Shown: positions 1 through 8,923 of the stretch, in pieces
How the letters are laid out: every line of letters starts with the position of its first letter
Position numbering within the stretch: position 1 is the first letter of the stretch
NCBI GenBank assembly: GCA_015179025.1
Contig: WHUX01000224.1
Span: forward strand, 19,046-83,045
Source of the DNA: Terfezia claveryi
Lineage: Eukaryota; Ascomycota; Pezizomycetes; Pezizales; Pezizaceae
Direction: 5' to 3'
Length of the DNA: 64,000 nucleotides
Program-made: the position numbers and the translations under genes
Notes under the pieces: model-generated
Told to the model about the DNA's origin: nothing
Database searches by the model: none
The model's input: only the letters and a program-made list of their open reading frames with translations

Positions 1-1756
1 AAGACACTAGGAGTTCAGGATGAAGATGAAAAGAGCATGGAACCAGATTTGGTAATTGCTGAGTGGATAAGAGATCATGAGTTGGAATGGCATTATGGAG
101 AAGAGCTGGAAAAAGATACAGTATTTGGACCACTGTACTTAAGAGTTAAGAAAGGAGAACAAGTACCTACAGTAAAGGTACAAGATGGGTTTATGTACCT
201 GCTAAAGAATTTTGCTTGGAAGATGGTTATTCCTAAAGGACTACAAGTTAAAGGTAACCCTGCCTCTGAAGCCCTTATCCAACAAGCACATGTCACCACT
301 GGATATGGAGGCCTTGTAAAAACAGCAAAAGAGCTTACCAATAAGTACATCTTTCAGGATTTTTATAAATAGGTTGAACAATTTGTGAGGAGTTATGAAA
401 CCTGCCAAATCACCAAAGGATCTACACAGAGACCTCCTGGATTTCTTACTCCTCTGAATATACCTACTAGGCCATGGGGTAGTATGGCTATGGATTTTCT
501 TAGTATGGAACCTATTATGATTTCATGTACTGAATTTACCCTTGGTTACAGAACTCCTAAAGATGATAAGCCTCATATGTTATTATTTCATAAGTTATTA
601 GTCATGACTGACAGGCATTCTGATTTTACATTTTTACTACCTGTTGCAGACAATGTTGACACATTAGGGGTTATTAATATCTTTGAAAGATTCATTAAGC
701 CTAATGTGGGATTTCCTTATGAAATTGTTTCTGACCAAGACCTCTTGTTCATGTCTACTATATTTCAAGATTGGATGCAGAAAAATGGAATTATACATAA
801 AGCATCTTCCACATATCACCCCCAGACTGATGGGACAAGTGAAAGAAAGAATAGGACAATTATTCCTATGTTTGCAGCTAAGAAGCTGGAGCAGGGAATG
901 AATTGGGTACAAGCTACACCTTCTGTTCAAACAGAGGTGAATGCAAGAGTTAGTACTACAAGAGGACTTTCCCCCTTTGTTACCAAGCTAGGATACCAGC
1001 CTAATTTGTTACCACTTATCCTGCCTCACCCAATTCCTACCTATTCAAACCCTACAACCAGATTTTACCAGGTTGCTGAAAACCTTACTAAAGCAAAAAA
1101 GGACCAAATTCAGCAAGCCAACAAACACAGAAGAGCTTCCCCTGATTACCAGTCAATGATCAGGTGATGCTATCAACAAAGAACCTCCCAGCAAGGTACC
1201 ACTCCTCCAAACTATCCCCTAAATGGATAGGCCCCTTCACTATTACAAAATATTCACCATGGAGTCAAAATGCTAAACTTGACTTCACTGACTTTCCTGA
1301 CCTCAATAATATCAACAATTCCTTCCACACCTCACTTCTTAAACCCTTCTTCCCTAATCCAATACAACTGTTCCCCTCTAGAACTCTGGAACAACCAGGA
1401 CCAGTTAAGGAAGACAGGTATGAGGTAGAAAGAGTTTTGGAATTTAGGTCACAACCTAGAATAGGGAAGCTGCAGTATAAGGTGAAATGGAAGGGATGGC
1501 CTCATAAGTTTAATGAGTGGTATATGCTGATGGTGTTGATGAGTCATTGAAAAAACAATTCTAGTTGACTGGTAGTAAGCAAGCAACTTACAAAAAGAGA
1601 AAGGTTGGTGAGAATAAGCTTGGCAAGAATAAGACAAGGAAAGAAACCTTGCAAATGATTGATATGAAAGAAAGAAAGTCCTTGCTACCCCTGTTTTATC
1701 TAATGCAGTCAAGATTGACAAAGGCAAAGGAAAAGAGGTGGACTTACCCCAATTAA
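1..1756 (+). pseudogene. Ty3/gypsy integrase plus chromodomain (decayed 3' end of pol)
   Basis: Integrase joins retrotransposon cDNA to chromosomal DNA, and a C-terminal chromodomain targets it to chromatin. The zinc-binding region (QAHVTTGYGG, then RSYETCQITKG) is interrupted by a TAG at 370-372. The catalytic core follows with MTDRHSDF, SDQDLLF and YHPQTDGTSERKN, giving the D,D,E residues. A one-base shift near 1150 separates the core from DQVMLSTKNL/KWIGPFTI, and another near 1522 breaks the chromodomain (YEVERVLEF ... YKVKWKGWPHKFNEW, then YADGVDESLKKQF in the next frame). A Lys-rich tail runs to a stop at 1754-1756. Two frameshifts and at least two stops make it non-functional. The reading frame is already open at base 1. 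Confidence 0.85.
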
Positions 1757-1989
1757 TGCTTAGACATTTCTTTGAAGAAAGACAACTATAAAGGGTAATT
1801 AGTCAGTATTTTACTAACATTCCTGTTGTTAAGGATTTCAAGGAGGGGTATAACAATATCAGGTATGATACAGGAGCAGAAGGTAGTAGTACCTATATGG
1901 ATAGGAACAATAGATATTATGGGTTGAATGTTAACTACTAATGTACATAACCCATCTCCCCTGTTTATTTCCTAGGATAGAGTTTTTAT

Positions 1990-2004
1990 CTAAACAGGGA
2001 GACA
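1990..2004 (+). promoter_or_regulatory. Polypurine tract of the 5'-most gypsy element
   Basis: The purine-rich AAACAGGGAGACA lies immediately before the LTR start TGTAAGG, where plus-strand DNA synthesis is primed in LTR retrotransposons. Its position fixes the LTR boundary. Confidence 0.6.
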
Positions 2005-2653
2005 TGTAAGGAAGTGGCTTACTCATACCCTATGACTAACCCTCTTCCTCACAAATGTATTTCTTATGTATTTTCTTACTCAGCAAGCATCTCAAAACAC
2101 ACAACATTCTGTGTACTGTCTGCCTTGCTAATATTTCATATGTTATCACATGCTCTCACATGTTATCACATGCTTTCACATGTTATTCACATGCTTTCAC
2201 ATGTATAAGTCTAGGAAAAACTTAACCTATTTTGTACTAGATAGTACATGGAAGTACTATCTAGAACTTTCTATTTGTGTTGATTTCAAATCATGTAAAG
2301 GTCAGATGATGGTGCACTGCCTCAGCACTGCCCCAGCACTGCCCCACTCAGAACATATATAGTCCCCTGAATTTCCCTTCAGTTGGACAGATAGTTAGAA
2401 CTCAGAACATAGTTAGAGTACAATCAATATAGAAGTTCCACTGGTTAATCTTCTAAGTGCATTTGGCACTCCTATACTACTTTACCTATTACAGTAATCT
2501 TATGCTACTAGTAATAACTTTTATAGTGAGAATAAACAATACACTATTAGTAATCTACTTTGTAGTATATATTACTAGCCTGAGATTATCTGATTAGATT
2601 AGATCCTTATCTAATCTAATCTAATTGTCTAGTTCCCCTAACAACACTTTACA
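2005..2653 (+). repeat. 3' LTR of the partial gypsy element (649 bp)
   Basis: The LTR begins TGTAAGGAAG and ends ACACTTTACA, so its ends are the inverted pair TGTAA/TTACA. Inside U3 a tandem block of about 14 bp, TCACATG(C/T)T, repeats at 2137-2204. A TATA-like ACATATATAG lies near 2355. The boundary is supported by the purine tract on its left. Only one LTR copy is in the window, so the ends rest on structure and not on an LTR pair. Confidence 0.7.
2592..2621 (+). repeat. Perfect 13-bp hairpin inside the LTR
   Basis: GATTAGATTAGAT (2592-2604), a CCTT loop and ATCTAATCTAATC (2609-2621) form a perfect inverted repeat near the 3' end of the LTR. It could help RNA 3'-end formation or be a chance AT-rich palindrome. 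Confidence 0.6.
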
Positions 2654-2683
2654 GTTAGCCTGACATTGTGATTAGATGCAACA

Positions 2684-3280
2684 TCAAGAATATGCCTTAG
2701 GGAAGGTAGAAGCAAGTTGCGCTCCCTATAACATTGTACTATTATTCTGGGTGATATGTACTATGGTTGGGGCACAAATACATGACATCGAGACACCAAG
2801 GTGTCTGGTATTCGATAAATCTCGGAAAGCGCCTAGAATAAGGTAAGTTATAGCTCAGATGTTCTTTAGCTCAGTGTCAACTTATAGATGGAAATTGACA
2901 ATTTTTACATAAACTCCAGGATAACACATCCATGCCATTGGTAGTTGGTCGGCAGAGAGTCAGGTAAAAGTTGAAAAGAGTAACCCACAATAAATCGTAA
3001 AGAGTGTAGTCCTCTAGGTAAAATGGATCCCAAGTAGATATAGCCTCAAGGTGTAAGTGGTACTGACCTATCCAGATCAGCTTAAGAAGTACTTGGGCTG
3101 CTACTCGAGACTCAATCCTACTTGGGTCGAATCGTTCCATAACCAATAGTGTAGCCTCAAGTTTTACCAATTCACTGCTACTCAGGCTCAGGAAATATTG
3201 TAGTCCATTGTCCTACTCCCACACACTCTGAAGCGTTCAAATGACTCTTTATTATCTGGGTTATAATAGTTCTCCACCAT
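2684..3280 (-). pseudogene. Unknown protein family 1, copy A (decayed)
   Basis: No known domain is recognised. The frame can be followed from an ATG at 3280 (MVENYYNP) through a longer block (ERFDPSRIESRVAAQ, FYLEDYTLYDLLWVTLF, LSWSLC) to a C-terminal block NNSTML-stop-GAQLAS ending KAYS-stop at 2686. It is paralogous to the locus at 24827-28363: EDYTLYDLLWVTLF and the C-terminal NNSxML...LASxFxKxY are shared, and both end at the same codon. A putative intron lies before NNS (acceptor CACCCAG). Stops sit in the N-terminal part, and a TAG stands where copy B has TGG. The gene abuts the gypsy LTR at 2653. Two-copy conservation suggests a real, possibly transposon-borne, gene. Confidence 0.6.
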
Positions 3281-3967
3281 ATTGTTAGGCTAATATGAAA
3301 TGGCAATACCTACATACTATATATATATATAGTTTTATTCATTTATTTTATTTTTTATTTTTCATTTTTAAAAATGAAAAAACTCATTACTCATATTCGA
3401 TGACTATTGCCTATTCTAGGAATTATCTGGATATTGTAATACTGCATCTACTGGTGAATAATGATCCTTGTTAGTTCTCTGACTTTGACTACAGATATCA
3501 TTATTAGCAAGTCAGTAAGCATGTTACCACTACCTGTTTTGCACTCAGACATCACCTTTACTGCATAAGCTCAGCCTATGTCATTAAACTGTCAAGGATC
3601 ATTGTTCGCCAGTGGATGCGGTATCCTGTTTACGTACCTCTTTATTCTACTTTAGATCGGTACATACTAGTTACTCCGTAGCCTTATTTCAATCTGGCCT
3701 ATATACCCAGTAGTGTGCTAAGATCTGGTGGCTAATGCTGCTTAGCTTGTGAAATCTATACCTGTTAGGTGAAGTTGCTTAGTTAAGCCTCAACAGAAAC
3801 ACTACTTAAGTATGCTGCCTAATTTGAAATTACACTACCGAATAACTAGAGCTCTATAATATGTGACTATATTCGGTAATACTACGAAATACCTACACCT
3901 GCTTGAGATAACCGCAAGTACCAAACTGCTCAGCAGTGACCAGTCTGTGACAAGTCAACTAGTCCGT
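3281..3967. other. Intergenic, AT-rich, no gene seen
   Basis: No supported coding region. It holds a (TA)n stretch near 3318-3331 and a perfect 24-bp AT-rich palindrome at 3358-3381. At its right end two GTGACAAGTCAACTA-type units (about 3935-3975) resemble the long array at 33695-34085. Confidence 0.5.
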
Positions 3968-4140
3968 GACAAGTCTAGTGTGCGCCACGAGACGATTTTT
4001 TCTCGAACTGCCTCGCCAAGACTCACACTGGTGAGTCGGTTTTTCTCTACTTTTCTAACTGGCGAGTCGGTTATTCACTGCTCTGGATTACTCGGGCCAG
4101 CGCCGAGTAGCCGACGAGTACTCGCCAAGCCTTAGTGTTA
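3968..4140 (+). mobile_element. hAT-like element end (left terminal repeat) with flanking GACAAGTC
   Basis: The end reads TAGTGTGCGCCACGAG from 3976, preceded by the 8 bases GACAAGTC. The same terminal family occurs at 50193, and in reverse complement ending at 33694, 52894 and 60544, with consensus TAGTGTGCRCCAYGGGG followed by CGAGT/ACTCG-rich sequence. Eight-base target duplications are typical of hAT transposons; the copy at 50193-52894 has one. The right end at 33694 is followed by an identical GACAAGTC, discussed as a finding. Confidence 0.6.
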
Positions 4141-4179
4141 TTGATCTAGTACTTGTGCTGGTGCCTGACTCTAGATGAG

Positions 4180-4585
4180 TTCTCATACATACTGTATATA
4201 ATTCGGGTCAAATTTAACTTAGCACACCGTCACTGTCACGGATTTCTTGCACGTCACAGATTTCTTGCACGTCACAGATTGCCTCCACTGTTATGGATTG
4301 CTTGTACTATCATGGAATTGTCGCCATTTCTCATGGTCCTATAGTTGTCACGAAATTGTCTAAAGTTGTCATAGAATCAACTCAAGTTGATACGGAATCA
4401 ATTCAAGTTGTCACAGAATCAACTCAAGTTGTCATAGATTCCTTAGGTGTCATGGATTGCTCCTTATCACGGAATTCTTTCAAGTTGTCACGGATTGCTT
4501 AGTTGTCATGGAATGCTTCTTGTCATGAAATTCTCTCAAGTTGTCACGGAATTCAACTTGTCACAGAATTCTCCCATTTTGTAAC
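4180..4585 (+). repeat. TGTCACGGA array (dispersed repeat, copy 1)
   Basis: After a block beginning GAGTTCTCATA at about 4180, the motif TGTCACGGA(A/T)T recurs every 15-20 bases in variants TCACGGA, TCATGGA and TCACAGA. The whole block matches 33080-33470 in the same orientation. The variants differ mainly by C to T or G to A at the central CpG. Short open frames here are repeat-derived and not genes. Confidence 0.75.
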
Positions 4586-5105
4586 ACAACCCTACTAACT
4601 CGAAAATTATAATAGTTCCTTAATGCCATCTGGCATTCTTAATCATAACCTTATTCACGAACTCCCTTTGCTTCTAAAATCTCATGACCCAATTACAACT
4701 CATAAAACAACTACATTAAAAATACAAATGAATCCAATTCCAACTTTCTTCATTCCAACTTCTTTCTTCCCCAATTAATAACACAATTAAAAAATAATAG
4801 AAAACACAACTAAAAAAAAAACGCTACCAACAAGCCTATACTCTTTTCCCTAAAATATAATACAAGCCAAAAAATAATACCACTGATAACCCTACCCTTT
4901 TCACTCTTCCCTTTCTACCTCCTTCCTCTTTCTTGTATGTCCATATGTTCAGTCCCATATCGATCCGATTAACATGAGCTATTCTCAAGCCTACATACAA
5001 ACGAATTAGTTTCTGTAACCTTGTTCCTGCCCTTATCAGATCATTCATTACCCCCAATCAACCTAGGGTACAAAAAACATGCAAAGCTCAATTAATAAAA
5101 TATCT
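4586..5105. other. AT-rich spacer, no gene seen
   Basis: A- and T-rich sequence downstream of the H3-like gene on the minus strand. A 73-codon open frame at 4836-5057 (minus) has no recognisable motif and no paralogue in the window; I do not call it. Confidence 0.4.
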
Positions 5106-6317
5106 TTAATGATCTTCTTGAGGCTGTAATATAAAATCTTGTATTTGAGGTAATCCTTCAATTACCTGTTGTTCTTCTCCTTATCGTTCCCATTCCTCTG
5201 ATTGTTCTCCTTCCTTGTCAGAAGATGAGGAAGAAAACAATGACAAGGTTCTTGTTCTAATACTTCTTCTAGACGATGACAAAGAAGTATCTACCCCAAT
5301 AGGAGCTGCTGGTACTGGTTCTGGTGCTGGCGCTGGTTCTGGTGCTGGTGCTGGTTCTGGTGCTGGTGCTGGTGCTAGTGCTTAAGCTCATGCTCGTACT
5401 CATACAGATACTCGTGCTCATGCTCATGCTCATGCTCGTGCTGGTGCTGGTGCTGGTTCTGGTGCTGGTTCTGGTGCTGGTTCTGGTGCTTGTGTTCGTG
5501 CTAGTGCTGTTGCTGGTTCTGGTACTAGTGCTGGTACTTGTTCTTGTGCGTCTGCTAGTTCTGGTGTTACTGGTGGTGGGTGGAAAAACGGTGCATGTAT
5601 GTGGGTCACATTACCTCCGGATAGCCGATTCTCTTCCACTTGATACCACAACCTCATATCCCTACGAAGAATTGTTTGGTGTAGTAGGTTTCGCTTTCTA
5701 CTCTGGGTTACCAAAAGGTTGATCACTATTGTATCAGCCATGTTAGTATTATTCTGACAATTTTCTACTTACTATCTATGCCTTATTACCTGTAAAACTT
5801 TTATGCATATAAGCCTCTGTAGACTTTTGGAGAGCATTTGTCGCAAGAATTCCAATTCTTTTAACATCGGTCCATCCCCCGAGAATCCTCGGCATAGCAT
5901 GGTATTTATTGTTTACGTCTTGTACAATTTCTCTACACAACCGTCAAAATGTAGTCTTCGGTATTATCAGCTTTGTGCTACCCTGTTGTCTCCATATCTA
6001 TCTAACAATGGCCACTGACAGCACACTTAGCATTCCAAGGTCAAATTGAACTGGCATTGAGCTTAGGAGTTCTTACATCCTTAATTGACCCTTCTTCTTC
6101 TGGGAACTACTCTAGCCTGTAAGCCTATGGCGGGGGCCACTTGGGGAGGAGTGACTATCACTGGGGCTACTTTGGGTGTGGCCATTTGGGGTGCTACCAC
6201 TTGGGGTGCAGCCACTTGGGATGCAGCCACCTGTGGCGGGGGCACCTAGAGGGGTGGGACTGTCGCTGGGGGCACTATGGTTTTGATATTTCTAAGTTTC
6301 TGTTTTGTTCCCACTAT
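5106..6317 (-). pseudogene. Histone H3-like protein with long Pro/Ala/Val tails, copy 1 (decayed)
   Basis: Reading down the minus strand, an ATA (6317-6315) replaces the start, followed by VGTKQKLRN, matching MARTKQ of copy 3. Then comes a tail with repeated VAAPQ-type units and RRRRVN. The histone-fold core follows: GSTKLIIPKTTF, a TGA, RLCREIVQDV (5943-5914), ATNALQKSTEAYMH (5844-5803), an intron (5789-5726) and HQTILRRDMRLWYQV. These correspond in order to the H3 aN helix (YQKSTxLLI), a1 (RLVREIxQDF), a2 (ALQEAxEAYL) and the C-terminal strand/helix (TIMxKDIQLARRIRG). An Ala/Pro/Glu repeat tail and a Ser/Arg- then Glu-rich end run to a stop at 5108. Several TGA/TAG stops make it a pseudogene. 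It lies 0.74 kb downstream of gene D. Confidence 0.72.
5726..5789 (-). other. Predicted 64-nt intron in H3-like copy 1
   Basis: The donor GTAATA follows TTTACAG, and the acceptor CAATAG precedes TGATCAACC. An ACTAAC branch site lies at 5747-5742, about 16 nt before the acceptor. Splicing joins ACA-G to TG-ATC, giving SFT-VINLLV in phase 1. The same codon and phase are interrupted in copy 2 at 58883-58959. Confidence 0.65.
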
Positions 6318-6326
6318 TATATCTGT

Positions 6327-6411
6327 ATTTGGGGGTAAGTGTTATCTGTATCTGGAGGTAAATGTTATCTGTATCTGGAGGTAAGCGTTATCTGTATCTG
6401 GGGGTAAGTGT
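6327..6411. repeat. 23-bp tandem repeat upstream of H3-like copy 1
   Basis: The unit TTATCTGTATCTGGAGGTAA occurs about four times just before the H3-like coding start on the minus strand. It lies where a promoter would be; no other role can be read. Confidence 0.65.
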
Positions 6412-7054
6412 TATTTCCAAACCTGAAGGTTACAGAAGTCGGAGGTTTGAAGAATCTGAGATTTGGGATAGTAAGTTTGCTTGTATATATATGTTTTTGA
6501 GGGTATGCAGTAGACTACAAACAGACCAATAAGCTCTAGAACAAAATATAATTTATTGTTTCTCTCTATCCTTACTAATTTATATTGGCCATTATCAGTT
6601 AGCTCACTAGTAACAAAGAGAGGAATGAAAAAACGTACCTTCTAATATTTCAAATAGAACAAACACTAGCATTGGACAAAACAAAAACAGAAACAAAATA
6701 CCTCTAGCATGAGCCCAAAACAAAGCCTATAGACATCAAAAAAACATACAAAGAAAATACCATCAGTCCGGAGTAGATATCAAAAAAATATACAAAAATA
6801 AAAACTATTGCACCACCCTACCCCATAAACACCCAAAAAAAAAACTTGCATCAGCCCATAGACATCCAATACATACGCAACAAAAGACACAATAAAATAT
6901 ACAATCAAAGACACAAAATAGTAGTACAATTATACCTCAGAAAGTTGATAATGACTATTCATAGCATCTGTAATAAGTTTCCCATCCGTAATAAGTCCTT
7001 CATCCGTGACAGTAAAAACAAATCCAAAATATTTTTCATTTTGCTCCTTGCTTC
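6412..7054. other. Spacer between gene D and H3-like copy 1
   Basis: A-rich sequence with (A)n and CAAAA-type runs between about 6640 and 6920. No supported gene. It separates two minus-strand pseudogenes that form the repeated module. Confidence 0.4.
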
Positions 7055-7225
7055 CTAGTCAACTTTGTCCTTATCCTCACCCTCTTCATCATCTGCATCT
7101 TCTCACTCATCTTTCCCCCTATTATCGCCTGTGACTTGCTTCTCGCCTTTGTCCTCTTGATTGTTGTCAGTGGTTGTCATTGCAGTACCTCGATGCAAAA
7201 TCCGCCGATATACTTGTTTATTGAC

Positions 7226-7503
7226 TGTTACGGCTGAGATTATACAGACCGGGCTAACAACCACCCGATGGTGGGTGGCCTGATGTCAACCCCGCTTTCC
7301 TATATATATGCCCACTTCTTGTATCTAGTTATTGCTCTCTAATACTTGAGCGAAGTTTTGTATCGCTGGGTTACTTTGAATGAAGCTATAATTCTTCATA
7401 CATTGTGCACCCAGTTAGGCCCGAGCAAGTGATTATGCCTTCGTGCACTCTATATATCAATATTCCGACAGATATCACCGTGATCGCTAGCTCGCCCCTA
7501 ACA
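7226..7503 (+). repeat. 5' LTR of element A
   Basis: Matches 8646-8923 along its whole 278 bp with scattered, mostly transition, differences. Ends are TGTTA/TAACA. A TATA-like TTCCTATATATATGCCC lies near 7300. Confidence 0.9.
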
Positions 7504-7800
7504 TTACTTCGCTTTGACAAAAGGGACCAGTGATTCTGGGTCTAATCACTCCTCCCTCGCTACCTACACTGTCGGATGATCCCCCCAAGGGCGGAACATA
7601 GCTTAAAGAATGTTGCTAGATTATATGGCTATATGAGCGATGTCGGAAATAATTATTTCCCCCTCCTATATGCTTATTAGCTTGTTCTAAATGACCTACT
7701 AATCCTATATTGAGATCTCCGAATCTGCTAAGTCTTAGATCTCGAGCGACATGCTCCTAGCCAGGCTTCTTCTAAGGCCCCGAACGAGCCTATAAGGCCC

Positions 7801-7905
7801 CACCGAGCGAGCTTACAAGCCTCCGAGTGAGCTTACAAGCCTTCAAGCGAGCTTACATGCTCCTGAACGAGCTCAAAGCTCAAAAGCCCTGTTCGAGCTC
7901 ATAAG
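7801..7905 (+). repeat. Minisatellite GAGCGAGCTTACAAGCC inside element A
   Basis: The unit (CC)GAGYGAGCTTACAAGCC repeats about every 22 bp and grades into GAGCTCAAAGCTCAAAAG. The same GAGCGAG vocabulary, in reverse complement, fills element B at 26775-27480. Confidence 0.7.
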
Positions 7906-8306
7906 CTCAAAGACCCCCCGCCTTGGGCGAAGACTCAAGCTAGCACTGCGAGTGCTAAAGACCCAAACGAGCGCTACGAGCATAGAAGATCCGAATGAGC
8001 ACCACGAGCATGCAAATGACCACAACCCCCCCCCTTTGCACTGGCAAGTCAGGTTGGATAGCTGGGAAAGCATGCATTGAACCTTTTCCTATGACGTTGG
8101 CTTTTTCCCACAGGGTTTTGCCACGCAGAGGTTTTTAACAGCAATGACATCTGGAATACCCCCCCCTATCAAGATAACTCCGGATCTACGATCTATATAT
8201 ATGTTGCATCTCATGTTGAGATTGTTTAAGCACTGGCATGACGCTACCAAGTTTGAGAGAATACCTCCTTCCTTCTGAACTACCCTACCCTATAGGTGGC
8301 CATGCC

Positions 8307-8555
8307 ACCAGAGTCGCAATATCGTTAAAGGGCCCATGTCCAAAGATGCTTAAGAGCAGACATAGGGTTAAGACCAACAATACTTGAGCACCAGAGTCGC
8401 AATATCATTGATGGGCCCATGTCCAAAGATGCTTAAGAGCGGACATAGGGTTAAGACCAACAATATGTGAGCACTAGATACGCAATACAGTTGAGGCGCC
8501 TATGTTCTGGTTAGGCCGAAAGACCAACATACTTGAGCAAAGAGATATGCAATAC
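8307..8555 (+). repeat. Three 83-bp tandem units inside element A
   Basis: Units start ACCAGAGTCGCAATATC at 8307 and 8390, with a diverged unit ACTAGATACGCAATACAG at 8473. They contain CCATGTCCAAAGATGCTTAA and AAGACCAACAATA. Confidence 0.75.
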
Positions 8556-8645
8556 CGTTGGGGTTCCTACCTCTGCACGGAGTAGGGTGAAATAAGGGTT
8601 GGTGAAGTTGGTCAGTCGAGACGCCCTCTAGCAGAGGGGGAGTAC

Positions 8646-8923
8646 TGTTATGGCTGAGATTATGCAGACCGGGCTGACAACCACCCGATAGTGGGTGGCC
8701 TGAAGTCAACCCCACTTTCCTATATATATGCCCACTTCTTGTATCTAGTTATTGCTCTCTAAGACTCGAGTGAAGTTTTGTATCGCTGGGTTACTTTGAA
8801 TGAAGCTATTATTCTTCGCATATTGTGCACCCAGTTAGGCCCGAGCAAGTGATTATGCCTTCGTGCACTCTATATGTCGATATTCCGACAGATATCATCA
8901 TGATCGCTAGCTTGCCCCTAACA
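8646..8923 (+). repeat. 3' LTR of element A
   Basis: Direct repeat of 7226-7503, ending GCCCCTAACA at 8923 and followed by the target duplication TTGAC. Confidence 0.9.

Larger units (their letters stand above)
1..2653 (+). mobile_element. 3' part of a Ty3/gypsy LTR retrotransposon
   Basis: The segment holds the integrase/chromodomain end of a pol gene (1-1756), an untranslated spacer, a purine-rich tract and an LTR (2005-2653). The 5' half and the 5' LTR lie left of the window, so the target duplication cannot be checked; the 5 bases after the LTR are GTTAG. The integrase differs clearly from the two gypsy copies at 17-23 kb and 35-41 kb, so this is a separate family. Orientation is plus. 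Confidence 0.85.
7226..8923 (+). mobile_element. Non-autonomous LTR element A (TRIM/LARD-like, 1.7 kb)
   Basis: Two 278-bp direct LTRs (7226-7503, 8646-8923) begin TGTTAYGGCTGAGAT and end GCCCCTAACA. The element is bounded by identical 5-bp duplications, TTGAC at 7221-7225 and 8924-8928. The purine tract GCAGAGGGGGAGTA precedes the 3' LTR, fixing plus orientation. The internal 1.1 kb has no gag or pol motif and is largely short tandem repeats, so mobilisation must have come from another element. It sits inside the reading frame of gene D, in the opposite orientation. Confidence 0.9.

Noticed and set aside
4220..4585. Direct-repeat array considered as CRISPR
   Set aside because: Spacing is irregular, units are degenerate, there are no unique spacers or cas genes, and the context is eukaryotic.
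5324..5722. Poly-Leu/Val frame on the plus strand
   Set aside because: Shadow of the Ala/Pro-rich tail of the H3-like frame on the minus strand.
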